Assembly: GCF_000775615.1 (NCBI RefSeq)
Contig: NZ_AVPG01000004.1
Span: 1-64,000 of the forward strand
Direction of reading: 5' to 3'
Length of the DNA stretch: 64,000 nucleotides
From: Pontibacillus litoralis JSM 072002
Lineage (GTDB): Bacteria; Bacillota; Bacilli; Bacillales; BH030062
The stretch's first letter is position 1. Each line of letters opens with the position of its first letter. This document shows, one piece after another, positions 34,059-42,860 of this stretch. A program made the translations under genes and the position numbers. A model generated the notes under the pieces. That model searched no databases. It had not been told where the DNA came from and saw only the letters and a program-made list of their open reading frames with translations.

Positions 34059-35192
34059 TTATTCAAATTTACCAAAGTATTGATAGTAATCGGTTTTAAT
34101 AAATCCATTGAATAGTTTGCGACGCTTGCTCGCTTCTTTGCCGTATAATTTCTCGAAGCTCTCATTTGACGTTATAATGTAAACACTCCAGGATGGATGT
34201 TCTTTCATAATGGCTCCAAAATCGCGGTACATTTGTTCCACTTGGTCTTTATCTCCTAAACGTTCTCCATACGGCGGATTTCCTACAATATATCCATTAG
34301 GCTGCTTGAATGTTAAGTCTCTTACGTTCATTTGTTTCCATTGAATTAACTCACCTAAACCTGCCTCCGTTGCATTTGCTTTGGCCATGTCTACTAGTTT
34401 ATGGTCGAGATCGGAACCACTAATGTTTAACGGTTGATCATAGTTAGCTAAATCCTCCGCTTCATTAAGGGCATCTTCCCAAAGTTTATAAGGAATAATA
34501 TCCCACGCTTCAGAAGCGAACTCGCGATTAAAGCCTGGTGCAATATTTTGGCCAATCATTGCCGCTTCAATTGGAATTGTTCCAGAACCACAAAATGGAT
34601 CTAAAAATGGATAATCTGGTTTCCAGTTCGTTAGCTGCACGAGAGCTGCTGCCATTGTTTCTTTCAACGGTGCTTCCCCTTGATTTAAACGATATCCACG
34701 CTTATGCAAACCTACCCCGCTTGTATCGAGTGTTAGCATGGCATGATCTTTATGAATGGCTATTTCTACTCGATGCATTGGACCAGATTCTTCAAGACGC
34801 GTTGCAAGTCCATGCTTGTTCTTCATCCGCTCTACAATAGCTTTTTTGACGATGGCTTGGCAATCTGGCACAGAATATAGCGTGGACTTAACGGATTTAC
34901 CAATAACAGGAATAGCACCATCTTCAGGGATATATTGCTCCCAAGGCAATGCTTTCGTCTGTTCGAATAACGAGTCAAACGTTTTTGCTTCAAATTCTCC
35001 TACTAGTACTTTGACACGATCGGCAGTCCTTAACCATAAATTACTTCTCGGAATAGCCGATACTTCCGCTTCATATCGCACTCGACCATTTTCTACTATT
35101 ACATCTTCATAACCTAACTGCTTTACTTCCTTCGCAACAACAGATTCTAAACCCATAGCACTTGTAGCTATTAATGTCAATGTCTTTGGCAT
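34059..35192 (-). CDS. ypsC: THUMP-domain 23S rRNA (guanine-N2) methyltransferase, YpsC/RlmL-N type
   Basis: 377 residues. The N-terminal ferredoxin-like and THUMP region (about 1-160; includes GRVRYEAEV and HRVEIAIHKDHAMLTLDTSG) precedes a class I SAM methyltransferase domain with FLDPFCGSGTIPIEAA (SAM-binding) and the catalytic GNPPYGERLG (NPPY). It corresponds to B. subtilis YpsC, related to the N-terminal half of E. coli RlmL. It probably methylates a guanine of 23S rRNA. It lies next to rnpB and gpsB as in B. subtilis. Confidence 0.92.
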   Translation of the reverse strand: MPKTLTLIATSAMGLESVVAKEVKQLGYEDVIVENGRVRYEAEVSAIPRSNLWLRTADRVKVLVGEFEAKTFDSLFEQTKALPWEQYIPEDGAIPVIGKSVKSTLYSVPDCQAIVKKAIVERMKNKHGLATRLEESGPMHRVEIAIHKDHAMLTLDTSGVGLHKRGYRLNQGEAPLKETMAAALVQLTNWKPDYPFLDPFCGSGTIPIEAAMIGQNIAPGFNREFASEAWDIIPYKLWEDALNEAEDLANYDQPLNISGSDLDHKLVDMAKANATEAGLGELIQWKQMNVRDLTFKQPNGYIVGNPPYGERLGDKDQVEQMYRDFGAIMKEHPSWSVYIITSNESFEKLYGKEASKRRKLFNGFIKTDYYQYFGKFE

Positions 35193-35301
35193 TTCTTTGT
35201 ACTCCTTTATTGTTTACTTCCTTTACTATGTATAGTTTAACCGATTGAATCATGACGAAACATTTTTGTCGTTCATTTCGGGCCACCTACAATCTATTCA
35301 T

Positions 35302-35344
35302 TAAAAAACCCTTTCCTAGCTTAACAAAAAGCTGAAGAAAGGGT
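35302..35344 (-). terminator. Terminator of the RNase P RNA gene
   Basis: On the minus strand ACCCTTTC (35344-35337) pairs with GAAAGGGT (35315-35308), with an inner AGCT stem, and T6 follows. Confidence 0.88.
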
Positions 35345-35361
35345 CAGATGCTCATAAGTTA

Positions 35362-35763
35362 GACCAAATAAATGCTTGGTAAGCCATGTTCTGTACCTTT
35401 GTACTGCAAATGGTGGTCAACCTCGTACTCCAGTGGTAATCATCTATCTACAAGTAACCTCTTGTCTCTTCCTATTGGTTGAATTCCCTCAGAAAAGTGC
35501 CCCTACCTAATTTTGGGTTGCTCGCTCGCGGGGTTTACCTCGTTCCACTTCTACCGTTTCCAGTAGAACTACGTCACTGTGGCACTTTCAAGGTCATTTG
35601 ATCCTATTCATCAAGAACGTAGATCAATTCCCTGCCGTTAGCCATGTATGCTACCTTGACTTATGGTTTCATCAAGCACGAACACTACAAGCATCTCAGC
35701 TTGTGCGAGCATGGACTTTCCTCTGTATGAACATGCATACAGCGATTACCTCAGCATTTATGT
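35362..35763 (-). ncRNA. rnpB: RNase P RNA, type B
   Basis: Minus-strand transcript of about 400 nt. Universally conserved pieces are seen in order: AGAGGAAAGTCCATGCTCGC near the 5' end, TAGTGTTCGTGC, ACGGCAGG, GAAAGTGCCACAGTGACG, GGTAAACCCC with GAGCGAG, and near the 3' end AGATAGATGATTACC and CATGGCTTAC. The ends are set by helix P1 (AAATGCT near 35760 pairing with AGCATTT near 35370). The catalytic RNA trims the 5' ends of tRNA precursors. Position between ypsC and gpsB matches B. subtilis. End coordinates are accurate to a few bases. Confidence 0.95.
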
Positions 35764-35846
35764 TTTCACTTATTTCATGTCGAATCAATGACGTATAATA
35801 TCATAACATGATTCCATCGTGATTGCACTAAGTAAATATTGGAAAG

Positions 35847-36149
35847 TTATGAATCGGCATACTTCTTACCAAAAACAGCTTTCTCTAAATTAGAGAGTCG
35901 TTGTAACACGTCATAATTCATCGGTCCAGTTGGAGCTGCAGTTCGAGTTCTGCCGTTGTTGCTCGTTTGTTTTTTTACCTTTTCTATTTCTTGATTTAGT
36001 CGATCAATTTCTTGATAAAATACTTCGTAATCTTGAATAATCATGTCTAAAAATTGGTCTACTTCTTCTTGATTATAGCCACGAATACCTGTTTTAAATT
36101 CTTTATCTAAAATTTCTTGACTTCCAACTTGAATACGGTCTAGTCCCAT
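35847..36149 (-). CDS. gpsB: Cell division protein GpsB
   Basis: 100 residues. The DivIVA-like N-terminal domain contains the membrane-binding and PBP-binding motifs (ILDKEFKTGIRGYNQEEVDQFLD) and leads into a coiled coil (about 40-65). A linker (about 66-78) is followed by the short C-terminal trimerisation helix NYDVLQRLSNLEKAVFG. It shuttles PBP1 (ponA product) between side wall and septum. The ponA gene is in this window at 44601. Confidence 0.95.
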   Translation of the reverse strand: MGLDRIQVGSQEILDKEFKTGIRGYNQEEVDQFLDMIIQDYEVFYQEIDRLNQEIEKVKKQTSNNGRTRTAAPTGPMNYDVLQRLSNLEKAVFGKKYADS

Positions 36150-36209
36150 TTTCTCACCTCAAACAAATACACTTAACTTAATTCTTGCAGAAGATGCTTT
36201 GTATGTCAA

Positions 36210-36773
36210 TTAGTTTTCCCAATAAGCTGGATTTTCCATCCTCATTTCCTCCATTGTTTCTTGAATATCAAATGGTGTAATATACACGATTTCGTATGAA
36301 TGGGATTGCTGGTACGCCTTCGCTTTGTGAACAAAATACTTAGGGCTGCCACCTGTTTCTTCATCGTAAAGGATTATACAGCCGTCACTTTTTTCAATAA
36401 GCCATTGATCTTTCCTTTGAAATTGATGTGGTCCTTCATACGCTTTATTATGAAGGACTTGAGCAAAATTAGCACGCTCAAATAAACGGTGGTATTGATG
36501 TTGTTGGGGTTCTGGCCATCTTCTTTCTTGATGTAGAAAAGGAGGGATAAATGCAAACTTAATATCATATTCCTCTTGCAATTCAAGTAATATTTCCCCT
36601 GTCCACATTTCTACTCCCATTTGCCCTGATAGTAAAATCCACTCTAGCCCTTCTTCTATTAAGGAAATCAGCCGTCGCTTAATCGTTTGCTTTACATATT
36701 GTATATTACGATCATCAGCTTTGAAGATCCCTAATTCCATCGGTTTATAACCCGTTACTGTTACTACTTTCAT
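36210..36773 (-). CDS. ypsA: YpsA family protein (DUF1273, SLOG-like)
   Basis: 187 residues. The start VVTVTGYKPMELGIF, the middle WILLSGQMGVEMWTGE and the end LYDEETGGSPKYFVHKA contain the glycine-rich nucleotide-binding pattern of the SLOG/DprA-like fold. In B. subtilis overexpression affects cell division (reported for YpsA), and the gene lies beside gpsB as here. Ligand unknown; cytosolic. Confidence 0.9.
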   Translation of the reverse strand: MKVVTVTGYKPMELGIFKADDRNIQYVKQTIKRRLISLIEEGLEWILLSGQMGVEMWTGEILLELQEEYDIKFAFIPPFLHQERRWPEPQQHQYHRLFERANFAQVLHNKAYEGPHQFQRKDQWLIEKSDGCIILYDEETGGSPKYFVHKAKAYQQSHSYEIVYITPFDIQETMEEMRMENPAYWEN

Positions 36774-36799
36774 TATTTATCCCTTCCTAGTTATGTATA

Positions 36800-36825
36800 A
36801 AGAGCTGGACAAAACCAGCTCTTTT
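36800..36825. terminator. Terminator after cotD
   Basis: AAGAGCTGG (36800-36808) pairs with CCAGCTCTT (36815-36823) around a six-base loop; T-rich on the plus side, TTTATAC on the minus side. Confidence 0.7.
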
Positions 36826-36830
36826 ATGCA

Positions 36831-37199
36831 TCAATCTCGGTAGCAGCCACATCCTGGTTTGTTCATGCCCATTGGACCTGTCATATTACCATAGCCTGGA
36901 CTCATAGCACCTGCTACTTGATTTCCAGGACCTTGCATCCCAGGACCCATGCCCATCGGATAACCAGGTCCCATGTTTACACTTTGTTGCGTTTGTTGGA
37001 ATACATTTGATTCAGTGTGAGGAAAATAGTTTTTGTTCACTGTATTTAAGTGATTTACATTTGTCGTATGCGTAGGATATACGTTATTTACCTCTTGTTG
37101 ATAAAATTGATGCTTTACGCACTGCTTCGTAGGATGAACATGTGTTTGTGCAGGACAAGCCATTGGTTGATGGCAAGGATGACACATTTTTTTATGCAT
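36831..37199 (-). CDS. cotD: Spore coat protein CotD
   Basis: 122 residues. A Cys/His/Pro-rich N-terminus (MCHPCHQPMACPAQTHVHPTK) is followed by the conserved YPTHTTNVNHLNTVNKNYFPH block and a Gly/Met/Pro-rich tail ending in GCGCYRD. This is the CotD family of the inner spore coat, made in the mother cell. A perfect sigma-K promoter lies upstream (37238-37265), which supports the assignment. Confidence 0.92.
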   Translation of the reverse strand: MHKKMCHPCHQPMACPAQTHVHPTKQCVKHQFYQQEVNNVYPTHTTNVNHLNTVNKNYFPHTESNVFQQTQQSVNMGPGYPMGMGPGMQGPGNQVAGAMSPGYGNMTGPMGMNKPGCGCYRD

Positions 37200-37237
37200 A
37201 CTTTCGATCTCCTTCCTTATTAAGATAGGTTCATTAA

Positions 37238-37265
37238 TAACCTATGTAAAAAGAGAAGGACATGT
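37238..37265 (-). promoter_or_regulatory. Sigma-K promoter of cotD
   Basis: On the minus strand AC (37265-37264) is followed after 17 bases by CATAGGTTA (37246-37238), an exact match to the sigma-K pattern AC-N16/17-CATANNNTA. An ATAGGTT/AACCTAT inverted repeat overlaps the -10. Confidence 0.8.
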
Positions 37266-37333
37266 ACTAGTGCATTAACCTATTTTGTTGTTGTTAACCT
37301 TATTCTACAAGCCTAATACGTAACTAGCATTCA

Positions 37334-37735
37334 CTAGTCATTTGTTAAATCTTCTGGTGAAAAGGAGTATGGAAGCAGTTGTTCCAAAGTAAGTGATTTA
37401 ACTTCTCCTTGTAAATTGGCCACATGAATCTTTGTTTTAGGTGTAAAGAATTCACTCATTACTTGTCGACAAGACCCACAAGGAGGTACAGGCCTTTTTG
37501 TGTCAGCCACAACCGCAATGCTAGTAAATGATGTTTCCCCAGCTGATACGGCTTTAAAAATGGCTACTCGTTCTGCGCAACACGTTGTCGGGTATGCGGC
37601 ATTTTCGATATTACACCCGGTGTAGATGTGGTTCAACTCCGTTAAAACGGCAGCTCCAACAGGAAATTGCGAATAAGGAACATACGCTTTTTCTCTTACG
37701 TCCTTTGCATGTTGTATTAATTGTTGTTTATTCAC
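37334..37735 (-). CDS. cdd: Cytidine deaminase
   Basis: 133 residues. The zinc site is complete: CNIENAAYPTTCCAERVAIFKA with the catalytic Glu and first Cys, and PPCGSCRQVMSEF with the other two Cys. It deaminates cytidine and deoxycytidine in pyrimidine salvage. In B. subtilis cdd lies beside era; here it is next to cotD, so the context differs. A sizeable gap separates it from the divergent RND gene. Confidence 0.96.
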   Translation of the reverse strand: MNKQQLIQHAKDVREKAYVPYSQFPVGAAVLTELNHIYTGCNIENAAYPTTCCAERVAIFKAVSAGETSFTSIAVVADTKRPVPPCGSCRQVMSEFFTPKTKIHVANLQGEVKSLTLEQLLPYSFSPEDLTND

Positions 37736-37900
37736 CTTTTCAACACCAGCCTTTATAAATTACATGGAGTATTAATATTAAATTTCCATTCTTCTTTATC
37801 ATACAACATAGTTGCATGTGTATGAAAGTTAACATAAAGTAAGTTAAGAACAGAATTAAAAGGGTATTATAAATGTATTATTGCAAATAGGAGGGTGAAA

Positions 37901-40900
37901 ATGAATATTATTCTAAAATACCGGAAAATGGTGTGGATATTCATTATTTTACTTGTATTCACGGGAATTTTTACATACTTTCAATTACCAAAACGAGAAA
38001 TACCCGAAATAAATGTGAATATGGCACAAATATCCACTGTTTATCCAGGTGCAACTCCAAATGAAGTGGAGCGTACTATCACAAATCCATATGAACAACA
38101 GCTCATGAATGTGGATGGGATTGCAGATGTAGAGTCGGCGTCTACAACAGGATTTTCCACTATCACCTTAACGTTAGAGGACGATGCTAGCCGAGAAGAC
38201 GTCTTTGCAAATGTACGACAATCCGTAACAGATGTCGCTCGTCGTTTTCCTAATGGGGTGCAGCAATCAACTGTCCAAACGGATTTCCGAATGTCTGCGG
38301 TTGCTTCCTATCATTTTGTTGATCATTCTTATGACCATTTATATGCATTGAGGGATACCATCGACAAGTGGGAACAAACAATGATGGATATTAACGGTGT
38401 AAGTGATGTAGTAATCAAAGGGCTCCCAGAAGAAGTATTAACACTTACACTTGACAACGATGCCATATTAGCGCAACAGTTATCTCCATACCAAGTTGTA
38501 GATCGAATTAAGCAAGAGCTTTCACCAAGCGCAATCGGTAAAGCTGAAGAAAATGGACAGCAGTATCAGCTTCAAGTCGAAAAAACGTCCGATTGGCGTC
38601 AACTCGAAAACATCGCTATTGGTCAAACGAACGATGGGAAATCTATTTACGTAAAAGACATCGGCTCTGTTGAAAAGACGTTCCAAAATACAGAAGACCT
38701 GATAACGTATAAAGGAAAACCAGCTCTTTCCTTTACTATTTTTGCCGAAGAAGGCGTAAATATGGCGTCTTTGCAACAGATTATTACGGATAAGGTGGCT
38801 AATTTATCTACTGAATTACCGTCACAAACTGAGGTACAACAATTTTATACACAAAATAAAATAATTGAAGAAGTGTTTACGAATCTTTTGATTTCATTCA
38901 GCATCTCATTAATTGCTGTATTGGTCATCATGTTAATTGGTTTACCCTTTTCTTCAGCTATTCTCGTCGCTCTTTCCATTCCAATTTCGGTCATTATCGG
39001 TTTAATCCCACTCCCCTATGCTGGAGTTGATTTGAATCAAATTTCTATTATCGGCATCATTATTGCGATTGGAATTCTCGTAGATGATGCCATCGTGGTA
39101 AACGATAGCATTCAGCGTCGCTTCCAATTAGGAGATCATCCATGGGAAGGTACCGTTAAAGGAGTTATCGATGTCAGGAAGTCGATTATCACTTCCACAT
39201 TAATGATTATGTTTAGCTTCTTACCTTTAACGTTTTTATCTGGTAGTAACGGCGACTTTATACGCGCCTTGCCTACAACGTTAATTATGACCATTATTGC
39301 TTCTACTCTTATAGCATTAACACTCATTCCAACAGTGCAATACGTTCGAAGAAAACGAGTGAACAAGCCAGTCCATCAAGTCGGATTATTAGGAGGTTTG
39401 TTTAAACGCATTGAAAATGGTTATGCAGACCACATCCTCCCATTTGTAACTAATAAACCATTTGTTGTTGGATTGACAGGCGTTGTTGCATGTGGGTTGC
39501 TAGCAAGCTTAGTCATAAAAATACCATTTGAATTTTTCCCTGAAGCTGACCGCCAAGAGGTTACGATATCGGTGACTTTCCCAGAAGGAACTACAATGGA
39601 GGATACGCAAAATTCATTAGAAGAAATGGAAAAAATTATACAAAAAGCAAGTAGGCAAACGATTTCCGAAACAGCCGTATTTGCAGGTTCAGGCTTACCT
39701 AATTTATTTAGCTCTAGCCTAAAGCGAAGCGGTGACAATACGGGCCAACTGCTCGTTCGAGTAAATAAAGATGAAATAAGTGCGTCTAGTTTTATTTCCG
39801 ACTGGGAGCAACCATTAAGAAAACAGTTTAGGGAGGCAGAAATCTTCTTTGATACGATTGTTTCTGGGCCTCCTCCAAGTCCACCTATTGTTGTGAATAT
39901 ACAAGGCCCTGAACAAGAGCAATTGCTAGAGCTAGCTAATGATTTGCAGCAGAGTCTTTATGCACTATCGAGTACAGAAATAGTAACAACAAATGTTTCC
40001 AAACAACCTAACGTAACATATGAATTGAATCGAGAGAAGATGGCGCAAAACAATATTGCTCCTGATGATGTTACTTCACTAGTCCGAGTTGCAAATACTG
40101 CTATTCCATTTACCACGTTCGATAACGGAGTAGAGCGATATGACATGCAACTGCTATTAGATGATGGTATTGATAACGGGGTGGATTTAAATTCCTTGCA
40201 AGTCGTCGCTAACTCCGTAACGAATGACAAGCCTACACTATTTACGTTAGATGAGCTCGTCACACGTAAGGAATCTAAACAAGTTAATGCCATACCGCAC
40301 TTAAATGGAGAGCGCGCTGTTACGATTGAAGCTTATCCAAACGAAAATGCAACGAACTTCTCCAAAGAAGCAAGCAACGTTGTAAATGAGTTTGAAACAC
40401 ACTTACCAGAAGGATACAGTTTTACAAAAGATGGCGAGTCAAGTGCAGAACAAGAATTTTTTATTGAAGTCTCTAAACTATTCGTTATCGTTTTGTTTTT
40501 AATCTATTTAGTAATGGCTATACAATTTAATTCTTTAACATTGCCGATCCTTATTACAAGTACTGTCTTCTTAGCTGTAACTGGTGCCATTGTTGGTTTG
40601 TTTATAAGCAATCAACCGTTAAGCTTTTTAGCAGTATTAGGAATTGTTTCTTTATCCGGTATCGTTGTCCGAAACTCAGTATTACTAGTTGAATTTATCG
40701 AACAAAATCAAAAGCAATCGCACACGATTCAAGATGCGATTATAGAAGCTGGAAGAGCGAGAATAAGACCAATTATATTAACTACTTTTACATCCATTGC
40801 CGCTTTAATACCTATCGCTGTCTCAGGTGATGTGTTGTTTACCCCACTTGCCGTTTCTATTATTGCAGGTTTAGCTTTTTCCACTTTATTAACGCTTATC

Positions 40901-40951
40901 ATGCTACCGGCGATGTATATCCTACTTCATCGTCTTACACACCGCAGCTAA
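37901..40951 (+). CDS. RND family efflux transporter permease
   Basis: 1016 residues from the ATG at 37901, with TAGGAGGG upstream. The typical RND duplication is visible: a helix near 10, a large extracellular domain (40-320), helices 2-6 (about 330-470) with the proton-relay motif GIIIAIGILVDDAIVVNDSIQR, a second large domain and helices 8-12. It belongs to the AcrB/MdtB/SwrC superfamily. No membrane-fusion protein gene adjoins it; in B. subtilis SwrC (surfactin resistance) likewise acts without an outer-membrane partner. Substrate unknown. Confidence 0.93.
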   Translation: MNIILKYRKMVWIFIILLVFTGIFTYFQLPKREIPEINVNMAQISTVYPGATPNEVERTITNPYEQQLMNVDGIADVESASTTGFSTITLTLEDDASREDVFANVRQSVTDVARRFPNGVQQSTVQTDFRMSAVASYHFVDHSYDHLYALRDTIDKWEQTMMDINGVSDVVIKGLPEEVLTLTLDNDAILAQQLSPYQVVDRIKQELSPSAIGKAEENGQQYQLQVEKTSDWRQLENIAIGQTNDGKSIYVKDIGSVEKTFQNTEDLITYKGKPALSFTIFAEEGVNMASLQQIITDKVANLSTELPSQTEVQQFYTQNKIIEEVFTNLLISFSISLIAVLVIMLIGLPFSSAILVALSIPISVIIGLIPLPYAGVDLNQISIIGIIIAIGILVDDAIVVNDSIQRRFQLGDHPWEGTVKGVIDVRKSIITSTLMIMFSFLPLTFLSGSNGDFIRALPTTLIMTIIASTLIALTLIPTVQYVRRKRVNKPVHQVGLLGGLFKRIENGYADHILPFVTNKPFVVGLTGVVACGLLASLVIKIPFEFFPEADRQEVTISVTFPEGTTMEDTQNSLEEMEKIIQKASRQTISETAVFAGSGLPNLFSSSLKRSGDNTGQLLVRVNKDEISASSFISDWEQPLRKQFREAEIFFDTIVSGPPPSPPIVVNIQGPEQEQLLELANDLQQSLYALSSTEIVTTNVSKQPNVTYELNREKMAQNNIAPDDVTSLVRVANTAIPFTTFDNGVERYDMQLLLDDGIDNGVDLNSLQVVANSVTNDKPTLFTLDELVTRKESKQVNAIPHLNGERAVTIEAYPNENATNFSKEASNVVNEFETHLPEGYSFTKDGESSAEQEFFIEVSKLFVIVLFLIYLVMAIQFNSLTLPILITSTVFLAVTGAIVGLFISNQPLSFLAVLGIVSLSGIVVRNSVLLVEFIEQNQKQSHTIQDAIIEAGRARIRPIILTTFTSIAALIPIAVSGDVLFTPLAVSIIAGLAFSTLLTLIMLPAMYILLHRLTHRS

Positions 40952-40962
40952 TGCGCTGATAT

Positions 40963-40996
40963 AAAAAGGAAGGTCGAATTTACGACCTTCCTTTTT
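40963..40996. terminator. Bidirectional terminator after the RND gene
   Basis: AAAAAGGAAGGTCG (40963-40976) pairs perfectly with CGACCTTCCTTTTT (40983-40996) around a six-base loop. It overlaps the stop of the convergent gene ending at 40995. Confidence 0.9.
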
Positions 40997-41321
40997 ATGA
41001 TACTTTTGGACGCACTGTGACTGCTGTGCCGTATGCGATAATTTCTGACGCAGCTGTCGTTACATTAGACGTTTCTAACCGAACAGCAATAATGGCATTC
41101 GCCCCTTTTTGCTCTGCATGCTCCTTCATTCTTCCAATTGCAAGTTGTCTCGCTTCATTCATCATGTTCGTATAATCCACTATTTCTCCACCAACTATAT
41201 TTTTTAACCCTGCTAAAATATCTCGCCCAACATTTTTCGATTGAACGGTGCTTCCTCGAACGAAACCATTGACCTCTAGCACTTCATATCCTGGTATATT
41301 CTCAGTAGTCACGATAATCAT
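40995..41321 (-). CDS. YbjQ/UPF0145 family protein
   Basis: 108 residues from the ATG at 41321 ([14 protein letters not shown]), with AGGAGGAGG upstream inside the preceding gene. The motifs [19 protein letters not shown] and [14 protein letters not shown] are characteristic of the YbjQ family, a pentamer-forming fold sometimes called a putative heavy-metal-binding domain. Function unproven. Its first bases overlap the end of the small membrane protein gene upstream by about 20 bp, so the two are translationally coupled. Confidence 0.9.
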   Translation of the reverse strand: MIIVTTENIPGYEVLEVNGFVRGSTVQSKNVGRDILAGLKNIVGGEIVDYTNMMNEARQLAIGRMKEHAEQKGANAIIAVRLETSNVTTAASEIIAYGTAVTVRPKVS

Positions 41322-41496
41322 GTTGTTCCTCCTCCTTCTTTTCTTTGCGTCGATCATTCAAAAGTATTACCAATAGTATAGCGGTCATGACATATGATGA
41401 AAGTAGTAAAGCAATCCCTAATTTAAAATGAAGAAAGATAACGATATACGCCAGTATTTGAAACATAACAACCATTGCAACAAAAAACAATCTCAT
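41302..41496 (-). CDS. Small two-helix membrane protein
   Basis: 64 residues with two hydrophobic helices (about 2-22 and 26-46) and a highly charged cytoplasmic tail ([18 protein letters not shown]). The coding end carries the AGGAGGAGG ribosome site of the following YbjQ-family gene, so the two form an operon. A GGGGAGATAGCTGCT site precedes the ATG. Not recognised. It may anchor or assist the YbjQ-like protein, which is a guess from linkage only. Confidence 0.6.
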   Translation of the reverse strand: MRLFFVAMVVMFQILAYIVIFLHFKLGIALLLSSYVMTAILLVILLNDRRKEKKEEEQHDYRDY

Positions 41497-41571
41497 AGCA
41501 GCTATCTCCCCTCAAGTAGCATTCTCATATCTATTATACAGCAAACGCTACATTTGTTATGACCATTTACA

Positions 41572-41600
41572 CATGAATAAGTGAAGTTATTCGCATACTA
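41572..41600 (+). promoter_or_regulatory. Sigma-G/F-type promoter of the 46-aa spore-type gene
   Basis: CATACTA at 41594-41600 is a perfect sigma-G -10. ACATG 18 bases upstream matches four of five positions of the -35 pattern GHATR. The ATG of the next gene lies 25 bp downstream. Confidence 0.5.
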
Positions 41601-41624
41601 TGCATGAGAAAGGGGGGATATGAA

Positions 41625-41765
41625 ATGGCTCGTGGGAAAGCATTTCAAAGTAAAAGAAAAAATCATGAGAACGAAAAGCCGTTAGAAGCAAAACGATTTG
41701 CGGAAGTTGGGGAAGATAAGGCGGATTCTATGCACACTAAACGTGGTGGCGCTATCAAGGAATGA
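41625..41765 (+). CDS. 46-aa hydrophilic protein, probable small spore protein
   Basis: ATG at 41625 with AGGGGGG seven bases upstream. The product (begins MARGKAFQSKRKNHENEKPL, ends TKRGGAIKE) is very rich in Lys, Arg, Glu and Gly/Ala and has no hydrophobic core, as in minor small acid-soluble spore proteins. A CATACTA sigma-G-type -10 lies just upstream. I cannot place it in a named Ssp family. An alternative overlapping frame (ATG at 41620, 21 codons) is less well spaced. Confidence 0.6.
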   Translation: MARGKAFQSKRKNHENEKPLEAKRFAEVGEDKADSMHTKRGGAIKE

Positions 41766-41770
41766 TGGAA

Positions 41771-41805
41771 AGGTGAAGATCATTCCTTGATAATGGTCTT
41801 CACCT
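41771..41805. terminator. Terminator between the 46-aa gene and yppE
   Basis: AGGTGAAGA (41771-41779) pairs with TCTTCACCT (41797-41805), with an inner CAT/ATG. TTT follows on the minus strand, and a weaker tail follows on the plus strand. Confidence 0.65.
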
Positions 41806-41815
41806 ACTGTAATTG

Positions 41816-42175
41816 CTACTGTAAATCGTCTAACTGTTGATTAAGGACGTAATGAATCGAATGATATAATTCCATATACCGTTTTTTAGGAACGTCGATA
41901 TAATAACTGTGCATGAGGACAAGTTCAAAATTGTCTTTCGTGTTTTGCAATTGTATTGGGAACACGTTAGTATGAGCATTCATTTTGGAATACTGAATGG
42001 ATTCATCATACCATTGTTGAATTAAAGTAAATAAAGGATCTGTTTCCCGTTTTACTTTTTCAAATAATGCTCGATCTTTTTTATCTGAAGGTTTATCTAA
42101 AAGAAGGTATTGTGCTTTTAATTTATCTAACCGTTGCTTTACATCGTAAATCAATTTTTGTAACGTATGATCCAC
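41816..42175 (-). CDS. yppE: YppE family protein (DUF1798)
   Basis: 119 residues, all-helical, no membrane segment. The pattern (Leu-rich N-terminal helix, PLFTLIQQWYDESIQYSK, and the ending RYMELYHSIHYVLNQQLDDL) matches the DUF1798/YppE four-helix bundle family. Its position between sspM-like and yppC agrees with the yppC-yppG cluster of B. subtilis. Function unknown. A GGGGAGAGG ribosome site is upstream. Confidence 0.82.
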   Translation of the reverse strand: MDHTLQKLIYDVKQRLDKLKAQYLLLDKPSDKKDRALFEKVKRETDPLFTLIQQWYDESIQYSKMNAHTNVFPIQLQNTKDNFELVLMHSYYIDVPKKRYMELYHSIHYVLNQQLDDLQ

Positions 42176-42231
42176 GTGACCTCTCCCCTTTCTTCCCTAC
42201 TTTAACACGGAGAGACTTTCAAACATACTAT

Positions 42232-42543
42232 TTATCTAAAAAAATGCCACCATTTCGTTTTCTTCCGTTTATTACTTCGTCGTTTTTGCTGCATCTCTTT
42301 CCGTTGACTTTGCTGCGTCTCTAGCTGCGTTATGTCTTGTTCTAGTTGGGAGATATGGGTCTGCAATCTTCTTATTTCCTTGCGATGGGTTCTTATTAAA
42401 GATAGTACAGCCCCGTCTGCCTTTTTCGAAAGGGTATTCTCAATCAATTGTACATGATTCATAACATCGACCCATGACTTCTCAAATTCATACTTGGAAA
42501 TTCCTTCTTCATACGCCTTTACTTTTTTAATAGCTACCGCCAT
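42232..42543 (-). CDS. Basic coiled-coil protein, function unknown
   Basis: 103 residues from the ATG at 42543 (MAVAIKKVKAYEEG), which has GAAGGAGGA upstream; the open frame to 42618 lacks a site. About residues 50-85 form a coiled coil (IRRLQTHISQLEQDITQLETQ), followed by a strongly basic end (RRSNKRKKTKWWHFFR) that could bind nucleic acid or the membrane surface. It lies where yppD, yppF or yppG would be in B. subtilis, but I cannot match it to them. Confidence 0.6.
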   Translation of the reverse strand: MAVAIKKVKAYEEGISKYEFEKSWVDVMNHVQLIENTLSKKADGAVLSLIRTHRKEIRRLQTHISQLEQDITQLETQQSQRKEMQQKRRSNKRKKTKWWHFFR

Positions 42544-42673
42544 GTATGATTCCTCCTTCAATGGGATGTTACTCGTTATACTTCTCTTCTCCCTCTTGAA
42601 TCCCTTTACAGACGACAAAACTAGAAGAAAAGCTACAAAGAAATTACGCTTTACAAATATAAATAGTTGAATC

Positions 42674-42702
42674 GTATGAAATGCGTCATCTGAAACAAAC
42701 TA
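42674..42702 (+). promoter_or_regulatory. Possible sigma-G promoter of the SspM-like gene
   Basis: GTATG (42674-42678) fits the -35 pattern GHATR, and CAAACTA (42696-42702), 17 bases on, matches six of seven positions of CATACTA. The start codon follows after about 20 bp. Confidence 0.4.
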
Positions 42703-42723
42703 ACACGGAAGGAGGGATAGCTA

Positions 42724-42849
42724 TTGGGAACGAAAAACCGAACTACACAAGCTAAAAAACCGTTAAATGGCGAGCCAAAACAACGAAATCAACATTTTAA
42801 AGGGGACGGAAATCCGAAGCTTGAAGGTGAAAACAGACCAGCAACGTAA
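42724..42849 (+). CDS. sspM: Small acid-soluble spore protein, SspM-like
   Basis: 41 residues from a TTG with AAGGAGGGA upstream. Very hydrophilic, Lys/Asn/Gln/Pro-rich, no hydrophobic segment, and ending GENRPAT, close to the GPNRPST end that I recall for B. subtilis SspM. The location beside yppC and yppE also matches sspM. A sigma-G-like promoter and a strong terminator flank it. The family is short and poorly conserved, so the name is tentative. Confidence 0.6.
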   Translation: MGTKNRTTQAKKPLNGEPKQRNQHFKGDGNPKLEGENRPAT

Positions 42850-42860
42850 TAACAAATACC

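Noticed and set aside
35598-35798. 66-codon plus-strand ORF
   Set aside because: It lies inside the RNase P RNA gene on the opposite strand.
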